Positions 1 to 6,972 of a DNA stretch of 12,848 bases are shown piece after piece. Position 1 is the stretch's first letter. Every line of letters starts with the position of its first letter. Position numbers and translations under genes: made by a program. The stretch comes from an uncultured Clostridium sp. (lineage in GTDB: Bacteria; Bacillota; Clostridia; Lachnospirales; Lachnospiraceae), in contig CAUCIO010000055.1 of NCBI GenBank assembly GCA_958442925.1, positions 1 to 12,848 of the forward strand. The letters are read 5' to 3'. The notes under the pieces are model-generated. The model did no database searches and had not been told where the DNA came from. It saw only the letters and a program-made list of their open reading frames with translations.

Positions 1-776
1 GCCGCTCCTGCCATGCCAGGGGATCCGGCTGCAATCAGCACATGGCCGTAAGTCCCCTTATTAGACCAGGGCTTCCTTCCTGGAAGAAGCTTTAAGTCCT
101 CCGGCCCGCATGTCACATATCTTTTTCCTGGAAGGAGTTCTGCGGGGCAGGATGGAAATCCTATATCCTTCACTGCCACCCGCCCGCTGTACTCCTTCCC
201 CGGAAACAGGGCCAGTCCCACTTTTTCAAAGCCAAAAGTTACTGTCAAATCGGCTCTGACAGCCGTTCCCATCACCTTTCCCGTATCGGAATGAATGCCT
301 GAGGGAATATCCACTGCCACAGTAAAACGCGGTTTCATATCCTCCATCATCTCTATCATATCCCTGTAAGCGCCCTCCACATTTCGGGAGAGACCTACCC
401 CAAAGAGGGCGTCCACTGCCGCCTGACAGGTTCCCGGAATAAAATCTTCCGCCTCCATGGCAGAAAGGCCTAATTTTTCATTAATAGACAGCTGAAGCTT
501 CAGCTCCTCGGTACGGTTTTCTTCCCTGCCCACTGTAACAACTGTCACATGGTATCCTCTGAGAAAGAGCATCCGCCCGACAGCCGCCCCATCTGCTCCA
601 TTGTTTCCTGTTCCGCAGGCAATCAGGATCTGATCCTCTCTTAAAAGTTCCGGCTCCATCTCCTCCACCACGGAAAGAGCCGCCCGCTCCATCAGTACCA
701 GAGATGGGATCCCCACCTCCTGAATTGCGTACTGATCCACTGCCTTCATCTGTTTCCCCGTTACCAGCTGCCTCAT
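1..776 (-). CDS. nnr: Bifunctional NAD(P)H-hydrate epimerase / ADP-dependent NAD(P)H-hydrate dehydratase, C-terminus cut by window
   Basis: Repairs hydrated NADH/NADPH: the N-terminal YjeF domain epimerises R- and S-NAD(P)HX, and the C-terminal ribokinase-like domain dehydrates S-NAD(P)HX using ADP. About 258 residues are visible from an ATG at 776. The N-terminal domain shows MRQLVTGKQMKAVDQYAI at the start, a nucleotide loop GTGNNGADG near residue 52 (the family more often has GGDG), DALFGVGLSR near 113 and DIPSGIHSDTG near 145. The second domain is only beginning (SNKGTYGHVLIAAGSPGMAG) when the window ends, so its catalytic part is unseen. The start is supported by GGAGAAGGAGG directly upstream. 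It lies 21 bases after acpS on the same strand; acpS-nnr pairing is common in Firmicutes. Co-transcription with rex and acpS is inferred from spacing. Confidence 0.93.
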   Translation of the reverse strand, partial: MRQLVTGKQMKAVDQYAIQEVGIPSLVLMERAALSVVEEMEPELLREDQILIACGTGNNGADGAAVGRMLFLRGYHVTVVTVGREENRTEELKLQLSINEKLGLSAMEAEDFIPGTCQAAVDALFGVGLSRNVEGAYRDMIEMMEDMKPRFTVAVDIPSGIHSDTGKVMGTAVRADLTVTFGFEKVGLALFPGKEYSGRVAVKDIGFPSCPAELLPGKRYVTCGPEDLKLLPGRKPWSNKGTYGHVLIAAGSPGMAGA

Positions 777-797
777 CCCTGTCTCCTCCTTCTCCTG

Positions 798-1163
798 TTA
801 ATCTGCACTCTCCCCCACGGCAAAGGCCGCCGCATACACTGCAGTGTTTGTAATGGATACATGAATCTGCTGAATCGCCAGCTCCTCAGCCAGCTTTTCA
901 GCTCCCCCGTGGAGGCGTACAAAAGGCTTCCCGAGATCATTTCTCAGCACCTCGATCTCCCTGGGTCCGAAGCTTCGAAATCCTGTCCCCAGCACCTTGG
1001 AAACTGCCTCTTTAACGGCAAAAGTGCCGGCCAGCCGGGAATAATTCTCCCCGGCCTGCTGGCACTCTTCCTGGGTATAGACACGCGTCAAAAAAGCCTT
1101 CTTTTCACAGGCCTTCCTGATCCGCGCAATTTCTATTATATCTGTTCCTACCCCTGCTATCAT
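798..1163 (-). CDS. acpS: Holo-[acyl-carrier-protein] synthase (4'-phosphopantetheinyl transferase)
   Basis: Transfers the 4'-phosphopantetheine arm of coenzyme A to a serine of acyl carrier protein, making ACP active for fatty acid synthesis in the cytoplasm. The 121-residue product matches the usual AcpS length. It opens with MIAGVGTDIIEIARI, where Asp8 is the expected Mg ligand, and carries FAVKEAVSKVLGTGF at 48-62, where Glu52 is the second expected ligand. The C-terminal strand reads HVSITNTAVYAAAFAV; many homologues have His where this has Asn106. The frame stays open 60 bases further upstream, but those residues fall inside rex and resemble no AcpS, so I chose the ATG at 1163. That start overlaps the rex stop as ATGA, which suggests translational coupling. 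Confidence 0.95.
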   Translation of the reverse strand: MIAGVGTDIIEIARIRKACEKKAFLTRVYTQEECQQAGENYSRLAGTFAVKEAVSKVLGTGFRSFGPREIEVLRNDLGKPFVRLHGGAEKLAEELAIQQIHVSITNTAVYAAAFAVGESAD

Positions 1164-1837
1164 TTCGTTTCTTTTCCCTTTGCCTGACTTTTTTCCCTCT
1201 CCTTCTGATCCTGCATGCTGCATACCCGGTAGGACAGCCGCATCAGACTCTCAGACAGATGGACATTCTCCACCACTACATCGTCCGGAACTACCAGATC
1301 TGTGTGGGCAAAATTCCAAATCGCCTTAATCCCGGCTTTTACAAGACGGTCTGCAATCTCAGGCGCTTTGGACTTGGGAATCGTCAAAGCTGCGATCTGA
1401 ACGTCGTTATCTTTAATAAACTGCTCCAGATCCTCGATTCCTCGTATCTCCACACCGCGGACTACAAGACCCACCAGCCTTGGATTTACGTCAAACATTC
1501 CCTTAATCAGGAAACCGCGGCGTTCAAAATTCGTATAGTTGGCAATGGCCTGCCCCAGGTTTCCCGCTCCTATAATAATCAGGTTGTGCTGCCTGTCAAT
1601 ACCGAGAATTCTGGCAATCTCTGAATACAGATATTTTACGTTATAGCCATAGCCCTGCTGCCCAAATCCGCCGAAATTGTTCAGATCCTGCCTGATCTGC
1701 GAAGCAGTCACCTTCATCCTCACACTCAGTTCGTTGGAAGAAATCCGCTCTACCCCCTCTTCCAGCAATTCCCCTAAATATCTGTAATATCTGGGCAGCC
1801 TTGAAATAACCGCCTTAGAAATCTCTTTCTGTTCCAC
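1160..1837 (-). CDS. rex: Redox-sensing transcriptional repressor Rex
   Basis: Cytoplasmic repressor that reads the NADH/NAD+ ratio; NADH binding releases it from DNA and opens fermentation and NAD-regenerating genes. The 225-residue product has an N-terminal winged helix (about 1-75, with ISKAVISRLPRYYRYL and TASQIRQDLNNFGGFGQ), a Rossmann domain with the dinucleotide loop GAGNLGQAIANY at 90-101, and the C-terminal domain-swapped helix (VHLSESLMRLSYRV near 192). A lysine- and glutamate-rich tail of about 17 residues follows. The start is GTG at 1837, preceded by AAGGAAGGTG about ten bases away; no ATG gives a full winged helix. It is first in the rex-acpS-nnr operon, transcribed from the promoter at 1917-1944, and divergent from the ABC-F gene. 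Placement with acpS suggests redox-linked co-expression, which is inference. Confidence 0.96.
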   Translation of the reverse strand: MEQKEISKAVISRLPRYYRYLGELLEEGVERISSNELSVRMKVTASQIRQDLNNFGGFGQQGYGYNVKYLYSEIARILGIDRQHNLIIIGAGNLGQAIANYTNFERRGFLIKGMFDVNPRLVGLVVRGVEIRGIEDLEQFIKDNDVQIAALTIPKSKAPEIADRLVKAGIKAIWNFAHTDLVVPDDVVVENVHLSESLMRLSYRVCSMQDQKEREKSQAKGKETK

Positions 1838-1916
1838 GGCTTTTCTTCACCTTCCTTTACTTTAACCTGGCGTTTTCCTGTATCGCTCCGTTCCTCAGGA
1901 AAATGCGTTATTTATT

Positions 1917-1944
1917 ATTATAGCATATGACAAATTATTGTCAA
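1917..1944 (-). promoter_or_regulatory. Promoter of rex operon with inverted repeat over the -35 box
   Basis: On the minus strand the -35 TTGACA (1944-1939) and the -10 TATAAT (1922-1917) are both perfect sigma-A consensus, 16 bases apart. The predicted transcript start is near 1910, leaving a leader of about 70 bases before the rex GTG. A perfect inverted repeat TGACAA-N4-TTGTCA at 1928-1943 overlaps the -35 and is a candidate operator. It shares TTGT/ACAA elements with known Rex sites (TTGTTAA-N4-TTAACAA) but in inverted arrangement, so the protein that binds is uncertain. Confidence 0.75.
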
Positions 1945-1973
1945 ATAAAAGTTCTGTGGATTTTTCAGCTGTC

Positions 1974-2002
1974 TTGCAAATATTCCTTTCTTATATTATA
2001 CT
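1974..2002 (+). promoter_or_regulatory. Promoter of the ABC-F gene
   Basis: TTGCAA at 1974-1979 and TATACT at 1997-2002 are separated by 17 bases. Transcription would begin near 2009, giving a leader of only about 33 bases before the ATG at 2042. Such a short leader leaves no room for the attenuator seen ahead of some antibiotic-induced ABC-F genes. Confidence 0.65.
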
Positions 2003-2041
2003 TGTTGCAGGTTTTTGATTTCAGATATACAGGAGGACAAC

Positions 2042-4057
2042 ATGATTTTATCATGCAGCAATATTTCAAAATCGTTTGGAACGGATTCGGTTTTAAAGCA
2101 CGTATCCTTTCACATAGAAGAGCGGGAAAAAGCCGCTGTTGTAGGTATTAACGGCGCCGGAAAATCTACTCTTCTCAAAATCATCGTAGGCGAGCTGGCG
2201 CCGGACGAGGGTTCCGTAGTCATTGCCAAAGGAAAAACTCTGGGCTATCTGGCCCAGCACCAGGATCTGGACAGCGGCCGTACCATATACGACGAGCTTC
2301 TGGAGATGAAGCGGCCCATCATTGAGATGGAGGAACGGCTTCGGACTCTGGAAATAAATATGAAGCGCTCCCAGGGCGAGGAGCTGGAAAGCCTTTACCA
2401 GACCTACAGCCGCCTCAGCCATGAGTTCGAGCTGGCCAACGGCTATGCATGGAAAAGTGAGATTACCGGAGTTTTAAAAGGACTGGGATTTCTGGAGGAG
2501 GAATTTTCAAAGCCTGTCTCCACCCTCTCCGGCGGCCAGAAAACGCGGGTTTCTCTGGGCAAACTCCTTTTATCCAAACCAGATATTATTCTTTTGGACG
2601 AGCCCACCAACCACCTGGACATGGAGTCTATCGCCTGGCTCGAAAATCATCTCCTGAATTATCAGGGAACTGTAGTCATCGTAGCCCACGACCGGTATTT
2701 CCTGGATCGGGTGGTGACGAAAGTAGTAGAATTAGACAGCGGCTCCTCCACAGTCTTTCAGGGCAATTACTCAGCTTACAGCGAAAAAAAGGCCATGCTG
2801 CGGGCCAGCATTTTAAAGGCCTACTTAAACCAGCAGCAGGAGATCAAACACCAGGAGGAGGTTATCACCAAGCTGCGCTCCTTTAACCGGGAGAAATCCA
2901 TCAAGCGGGCGGAGAGCCGGGAAAAGCTGTTAAATAAAATCGAGAGGATTGAAAAGCCCACAGAGGTGAACGACGCCATGAACATCACTCTGGAGCCTGA
3001 TATTGTCAGCGGAAACGACGTGCTGACTGTCAGAGGCCTTACCAAAGGCTTTGATGGACAGACTCTCTTTTCCAATGTGGACTTTGAGATCAAGCGGGGG
3101 GAACGCATCGCCATCATTGGAAATAACGGAACGGGAAAAACCACGATTTTAAAAATCATTAACGGCATTCTGGCCGCTGACGCCGGGGAGATTCGGCTGG
3201 GTTCCAGAGTCCATATCGGATACTACGATCAGGAGCATCATGTGCTCCACAGCGAGAAAACTCTGTTTCAGGAGCTGTCGGACACCTACCCGAATATGAA
3301 TAACACTCAGATTCGAAACGTACTGGCCGCTTTTCTGTTCACAGGCGACGATGTCTTTAAGCTGATCGGCGATCTCAGCGGCGGAGAGAAAGGACGTGTC
3401 TCTCTGGCCAAGCTGATGCTCTCAGAAGCCAACTTCCTGATTCTGGACGAGCCTACCAACCATCTGGACATCACCTCCAAGGAGATCCTGGAGAACGCTC
3501 TGACTCACTACACAGGAACCGTTCTCTACGTCTCCCACGACCGATATTTTATTAACAAGACAGCCACCAGAATTCTGGATCTGACTCACAACACTCTGGT
3601 AAACTATATTGGAAATTACGACTATTACCTGGAAAAGCGGGATACCATGGAGCAGCTGTTCTCCTCCTCTCCCACAGTTTCTTCCAAACCATCAGAAAAC
3701 AGTTCTCAGACAGCGGCCTTCGCAGCTTCCGGCCCGGTAAAAGCAGCCTCTCTTCCCTGGTCCGGAGACAGGGGAAGTGCCTCCTCTTCTGACAGCGGAG
3801 ATTCCTCCGGAAAAACAGATTGGAAGCAGCAGAAGGAGGAACAGGCGCGCCTCAGGAAACGCCAGAACGAGCTGAAGAAAACAGAAGACGCCATCCACCA
3901 GTTAGAAACCAGGGACGGCGAAATCGATGCTCTTCTCTGCAGGGAAGATATCTTCTCTGACGTTGCCAAGCTGATGGAATTAAATGCTGAAAAGCAGTCC
4001 ATTGCCGCCCAGCTGGAAGAGCTGTATGAAAAATGGGAGGAGCTGGCTGAGGATTAA
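2042..4057 (+). CDS. ABC-F family ATPase (Uup/YdiF-type, ribosome-associated)
   Basis: ABC-F proteins have two ATPase cassettes and no membrane domain; they bind the ribosomal E site and relieve stalled translation, and some confer antibiotic resistance. The 671-residue product has cassette 1 (Walker A GINGAGKST at 35-43, signature LSGGQ at 162-166, Walker B with DEPTNHLD at 186-193), a helical linker rich in Lys, Arg and Glu at about 255-310, and cassette 2 (GNNGTGKTT at 360-368, LSGGE at 445-449, DEPTNHLD at 469-476). Catalytic Glu and switch His (AHD, SHD) are present in both. A Ser-rich spacer at 541-591 leads to a coiled-coil tail at 592-671, as in Uup/YdiF-like members. AGGAGG at 2031-2036 decides the ATG at 2042. 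It stands alone between promoter and terminator. General housekeeping is likelier than resistance, judged from overall form only. Confidence 0.95.
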   Translation: MILSCSNISKSFGTDSVLKHVSFHIEEREKAAVVGINGAGKSTLLKIIVGELAPDEGSVVIAKGKTLGYLAQHQDLDSGRTIYDELLEMKRPIIEMEERLRTLEINMKRSQGEELESLYQTYSRLSHEFELANGYAWKSEITGVLKGLGFLEEEFSKPVSTLSGGQKTRVSLGKLLLSKPDIILLDEPTNHLDMESIAWLENHLLNYQGTVVIVAHDRYFLDRVVTKVVELDSGSSTVFQGNYSAYSEKKAMLRASILKAYLNQQQEIKHQEEVITKLRSFNREKSIKRAESREKLLNKIERIEKPTEVNDAMNITLEPDIVSGNDVLTVRGLTKGFDGQTLFSNVDFEIKRGERIAIIGNNGTGKTTILKIINGILAADAGEIRLGSRVHIGYYDQEHHVLHSEKTLFQELSDTYPNMNNTQIRNVLAAFLFTGDDVFKLIGDLSGGEKGRVSLAKLMLSEANFLILDEPTNHLDITSKEILENALTHYTGTVLYVSHDRYFINKTATRILDLTHNTLVNYIGNYDYYLEKRDTMEQLFSSSPTVSSKPSENSSQTAAFAASGPVKAASLPWSGDRGSASSSDSGDSSGKTDWKQQKEEQARLRKRQNELKKTEDAIHQLETRDGEIDALLCREDIFSDVAKLMELNAEKQSIAAQLEELYEKWEELAED

Positions 4058-4076
4058 ACCTCAGCCAGCTCTTTTT
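4040..4076 (+). terminator. Intrinsic terminator overlapping the ABC-F stop codon
   Basis: A perfect 13-base-pair stem (arms 4040-4052 and 4059-4071) with a six-base loop is followed by TTTTT at 4072-4076. The 5' arm encodes the last residues of the ABC-F protein and the TAA sits at the edge of the loop. The convergent anti-sigma gene ends at 4075, so the same stem may also serve the minus strand, where only a looser T-rich stretch follows it. Confidence 0.9.
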
Positions 4077-5070
4077 AGGAAAGAGGCTCTGCTTTTCCCA
4101 TATTAAACTCTATGATGCCCATATAGCCGGGCGCTATACTGTATTTCGGAAATACCAGAACCACTTCCTTGTTTTCATTCACATAGAACTGCGTTGTCTC
4201 GTCTACTGTAGCAAAGCCCTCTGCTATTCCGTCGTCATTGGGTCCAAATCCAAAAAACATCTGATTTTCATCTGCCGCCATGCGCGCTTCAATCTGACGC
4301 ACTACTTCCTTATTACACCGCTCCACATAACCGCTTCCCAGAACGTCCTTCAGGGAAAGCAGACGGTCCTGTTTCAAATCCAGGTTGTAATAATAGCGCT
4401 CTTCCTGGGCACTTACCCACCCCTTGAAGGTAACCAGTTCCAGAGACAAAATGGCTTCATCCTGATACTTTATCTGATAATCTACAGACAGATCCATCTG
4501 ACGGCCAGCCCAGTCATCTTCCGTTCCTCCTGTGGCAAAGAAAGCTTCCTTATACTCTTCAAACTCCTTTTTGGCATCTGCAACATAGCTGTCCACAATC
4601 TTTTCAATCTGTTCATTTACGCTTTTCACTGTATGAGACTGTTTTCCGGCACTGTCAGCATGTTCTGTTTCCACAATCGCCGGGATTTCTGCATTGATAT
4701 TATAGTCCGCATCTATCTGGTGGTAGGATCGGACAGTCAGAACTCTGGCAAAAAATCCGATTCCAGGAACCTTCTGCATCGTCTCTGCAAACGCCTGATT
4801 CGTATTTAAGCCAATAGTAAATACAATGGCAGCTCCGGCTGCGGCAGCTGTTATCCTGGATGCCATTCTCCGTGGAAAATGTGTGATTTTGCTCCCATTT
4901 TTCTTTTGGTTTTCTGCCGGAATATGATCCGTTTTCTTCTCCCCGGCCTCTTTTTTTTCCTTTTCCCTGCGCCGTTTTTCTGCCTCAGCAATAGACTGTT
5001 TTACAATTTGATCCAATTCCTCAGGAATCTCTATGCTGTCGTATATGCCCTTTCCATCTTCCGGTTTCAT
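4075..5070 (-). CDS. RsiV-like anti-sigma factor with DUF3298 domain
   Basis: Predicted single-pass membrane anti-sigma factor holding the neighbouring ECF sigma factor inactive. The 331-residue product has a charged cytoplasmic segment (1-70, with a Lys/Glu/Arg-rich stretch at 31-47), a membrane helix at about 72-89, and an extracellular region of about 240 residues. Its end resembles DUF3298 (YYYNLDLKQDRLLSLKDVL near 226 and KEVVLVFPKYSIAPGYMGII near 301), the domain of B. subtilis RsiV, which binds lysozyme. Just after the helix is AFA-ET (93-97), a plausible signal peptidase cleavage site; RsiV is cut by signal peptidase and then RasP to free SigV. The start overlaps the sigma gene stop as ATGA, the usual layout for such pairs. 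The true inducer here is not visible from sequence. Confidence 0.86.
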   Translation of the reverse strand: MKPEDGKGIYDSIEIPEELDQIVKQSIAEAEKRRREKEKKEAGEKKTDHIPAENQKKNGSKITHFPRRMASRITAAAAGAAIVFTIGLNTNQAFAETMQKVPGIGFFARVLTVRSYHQIDADYNINAEIPAIVETEHADSAGKQSHTVKSVNEQIEKIVDSYVADAKKEFEEYKEAFFATGGTEDDWAGRQMDLSVDYQIKYQDEAILSLELVTFKGWVSAQEERYYYNLDLKQDRLLSLKDVLGSGYVERCNKEVVRQIEARMAADENQMFFGFGPNDDGIAEGFATVDETTQFYVNENKEVVLVFPKYSIAPGYMGIIEFNMGKAEPLS

Positions 5071-5558
5071 AGCGCTTCCTCCTTTAATCTTCCTTTCAGA
5101 CGTTCCAGGGATGAATACAGCCTGTATTTTACTGTATTCAGATTTACATCTGTAACCTCTGCAATCTGCTTCAGCGTTAAGTCCTCATAATAGTGAAGGA
5201 TTACAACTGTACGCCCTGGATCCGGCAGATTTCTCACTGCCTCGTACACCTCTCGTTCCCTGTCATAGGCAGGTTCTGTATAAGCCTGTTCAAATATCTC
5301 CCCATCCGCCGACAATTCCTCCCTTTTTCTTTCTCTCAAAAGCTGAAGTGCCTCATTGACCACAATCCTGTAAAACCAGGTTTTGATAGCATCTTTATTG
5401 CGGAGGGTATCGCATTTTTCAAGCCCCTTCAAAATTGCATTCTGCACCACATCAAGAGCAGCTTCCCTCTCTCCCACATAGCTGTAGGCCAGACGGTAAA
5501 ACCTGTTTTGGTTCTCTATAATGTAGGCAGCCACGCTGTCATATAGATTCTGTTCCAT
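5067..5558 (-). CDS. ECF-type RNA polymerase sigma factor (SigV-like)
   Basis: Directs RNA polymerase to envelope-stress promoters. The 163-residue product is typical ECF size. Region 2 spans about 15-75 (FYRLAYSYVGEREAALDVVQ at 20-39, WFYRIVVNEA at 61-70) and region 4 about 105-160 (LPDPGRTVVILHYYEDLTLK, then the helix-turn-helix QIAEVTDVNLNTVKYRL). No other domain is present. The frame is open 99 bases further upstream, but that extension does not look like sigma region 2 and carries candidate promoter sequence, so I chose the ATG at 5558 with AAAGG about ten bases before it. The SigV-like assignment rests on the RsiV-like partner encoded next to it with a four-base overlap. Autoregulation is expected for this class. 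Confidence 0.9.
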   Translation of the reverse strand: MEQNLYDSVAAYIIENQNRFYRLAYSYVGEREAALDVVQNAILKGLEKCDTLRNKDAIKTWFYRIVVNEALQLLRERKREELSADGEIFEQAYTEPAYDREREVYEAVRNLPDPGRTVVILHYYEDLTLKQIAEVTDVNLNTVKYRLYSSLERLKGRLKEEAL

Positions 5559-5616
5559 GCTTTCTGCCTTTCTGATTTTAATCACACCAGTTTCTGTATT
5601 GATTCCTTCTAATATA

Positions 5617-5643
5617 TAGATACATCTCTGAACAAAAAAGTTG
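5617..5643 (-). promoter_or_regulatory. Possible ECF-type autoregulated promoter of the sigma/anti-sigma pair
   Basis: On the minus strand, CAACTTTTT (5643-5635) resembles the AAC-plus-T-tract -35 of Bacillus envelope ECF sigma factors, and GTATCTA (5623-5617) lies at suitable spacing where the family often has CGTCTA. Both boxes are imperfect. A transcript from here would have a leader of about 55 bases before the sigma ATG. Confidence 0.35.
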
Positions 5644-5686
5644 GGGATCTCCCGCAAAAATATACTGCATTTTGCAAAAAATCCCC
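5635..5686 (-). terminator. Nested hairpin, probable terminator after the wall-binding gene
   Basis: On the minus strand, GGGGAT (5686-5681) pairs with ATCCCC (5648-5643), enclosing a second stem GCAAAA/TTTTGC with an AT-rich loop. Six T residues follow two bases later, at 5640-5635. The position, about 40 bases beyond the wall-binding gene stop, fits a terminator. Its T-tract is shared with the possible ECF promoter. Confidence 0.5.
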
Positions 5687-5722
5687 TGTTCTTCTTTCAT
5701 TTTATTTTCAATACAGTCCTGT

Positions 5723-6898
5723 TTACCCTGCCAGTTCCCTCAGAGTCGAATTCAGTTCCGGATCCAGAGCCGGTCCAAATGCACCTCCTGCATCCACCTC
5801 CCCATCTTCCGTCATCTCCCAGACAGAAGGGCGCAGTCCTGCAAAATCGACTCCCAGTATTTCGTCTAAAACCTTACAGAGCTCCGGTGCCAGCGTCCTC
5901 ATCTCGCCTCGCACATCCGGATCGCAGTAATTTTCAAATAAAACGCCGAACCACGCTTCATAGTCATCCTCAAAACAGCTGGAAAGACTGACTCTGGTGG
6001 AAATCTCTCTTGAAAGGGCATACAATTCCTCTGCCTGCTTTTTCTGCCCCTGATCCGCCTCAGCCTCACCTGCCACATACTCTCCAAAGGCTCTTGTGAG
6101 AGACTGGGGATCTGTAAATTTAATCTTCTTATAGCGCTGATCTGTTTTGTGGTAGACGTAACAGACACCCGTGTCCGTCATAGGCACCTCCATATATTTT
6201 CGATCTGTATAATACATAAATTCCCAGCCGTCTGCCAGAAACCGGTTCATCCACTGTCTGGGAATATTCTCCAACGCCTTCGTGATGGCCTCTTTTTCCT
6301 CGTCTGACGGCTTTCGCTTTCCCTGAATAGTCATATCGCAGTCAGGATTTCTCAAACCATCTAATCCATAATAAGATGTTCCGATATACTGGCCTGCCGC
6401 CAGCTGTCCGTTCGAATGAAAATAATATTTATGGCCCTCTACCATCCGCCATCCTTCGTTATACAAAACACCGTCAGAATCCAGCCAGTACCAGATTTCT
6501 CCCGACTGAAGCCATCCAGTTTTCCTCGTACCGTCTTCATTCAGATAATACCACTCGTCCTCCTCATGGTTATAGGCCCAGCCTACGGCCATCCGCCCTG
6601 TTTCCTCGTTAAAATAATACCACTTCCCCCTTATTTTATTCCATCCTGCCGCCGGATATCCATCCTCGTCCAGATAATACCATCGTCTGTCCCGAAACAG
6701 CCAGCTTTTCTCCAGAAAGGTCCCGTCCTCCAGAAGATAACGGCTGTCCATATCGTCCCCTGTCCACGTTCCCGGAATGCTGTACTCTGAATTTTCCTGC
6801 TGTTTAGCCTGTTCCCCTGTCTGCGCCCCCAGGACACAGTATGGGAAGGCCGCCGCTATCAGGCACGCCATTCCTGCTGCTGCCGCTGTTTTCCTCAA
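5723..6898 (-). CDS. Secreted cell-wall-binding repeat protein with degenerate zincin-like C-terminal domain
   Basis: Predicted exported protein of 391 residues. A signal peptide spans 1-25 (RKT, a hydrophobic Ala-rich core, VLGA-QT cleavage). Residues about 50-185 hold five to six glucan/choline-binding-type repeats, with cores WYYLDEDG (73), WYYFNEET (93), WYYLNEDG (116), WYWLDSDG (136) and YYFHSNGQ (158), spaced about 20 residues; these bind wall polymers in related proteins. Residues about 195-355 resemble the zincin domain of clostridial secreted proteases (IPRQWMNRFLADGWEF at 212-227; Glu-Ala-Trp-Phe in a helix near 314). Where such enzymes have HEFGH, this reads RAFGE (269-273), so zinc chemistry is probably lost. 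The domain call is from memory of the fold and is moderate. It is the upstream neighbour of the sigma/anti-sigma pair, with its own likely promoter. A Shine-Dalgarno GGAGGACAGG precedes the ATG. Confidence 0.8.
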   Translation of the reverse strand: MRKTAAAAGMACLIAAAFPYCVLGAQTGEQAKQQENSEYSIPGTWTGDDMDSRYLLEDGTFLEKSWLFRDRRWYYLDEDGYPAAGWNKIRGKWYYFNEETGRMAVGWAYNHEEDEWYYLNEDGTRKTGWLQSGEIWYWLDSDGVLYNEGWRMVEGHKYYFHSNGQLAAGQYIGTSYYGLDGLRNPDCDMTIQGKRKPSDEEKEAITKALENIPRQWMNRFLADGWEFMYYTDRKYMEVPMTDTGVCYVYHKTDQRYKKIKFTDPQSLTRAFGEYVAGEAEADQGQKKQAEELYALSREISTRVSLSSCFEDDYEAWFGVLFENYCDPDVRGEMRTLAPELCKVLDEILGVDFAGLRPSVWEMTEDGEVDAGGAFGPALDPELNSTLRELAG

Positions 6899-6972
6899 GG
6901 CCTGTCCTCCTTCCTGATCTGTTTCCTGCCCCTTGTTATTTCTAACTTCATTTTAAACGAATCCACAAGAAA

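Noticed and set aside
861..1187. Open frame on the plus strand opposite acpS
   Set aside because: It is a shadow of acpS, with no ribosome site or recognisable protein features.
1259..1624. Plus-strand open frame opposite rex
   Set aside because: Rex is certain on the other strand; this frame has no family features and no promoter.
2015..2041. N-terminal extension of the ABC-F protein from an ATG at 2015
   Set aside because: The extension covers the AGGAGG ribosome site and does not belong to the cassette fold; the ATG at 2042 is better.
2042..4057. Antibiotic resistance role for the ABC-F protein
   Set aside because: Nothing seen points to a resistance subgroup: no attenuating leader, no mobile context and a Uup/YdiF-like tail.
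5559..5657. Upstream extension of the ECF sigma factor
   Set aside because: It adds 33 residues unlike sigma region 2 and overlaps candidate promoter sequence.
6416..6740. Repeats in DNA that could suggest a tandem repeat array or CRISPR
   Set aside because: They are protein-level wall-binding repeats, with variable DNA and no direct repeat-spacer pattern.
6416..6790. Plus-strand frame opposite the wall-binding repeats
   Set aside because: Its apparent length follows from the repeat composition of the opposite strand; no independent signals.
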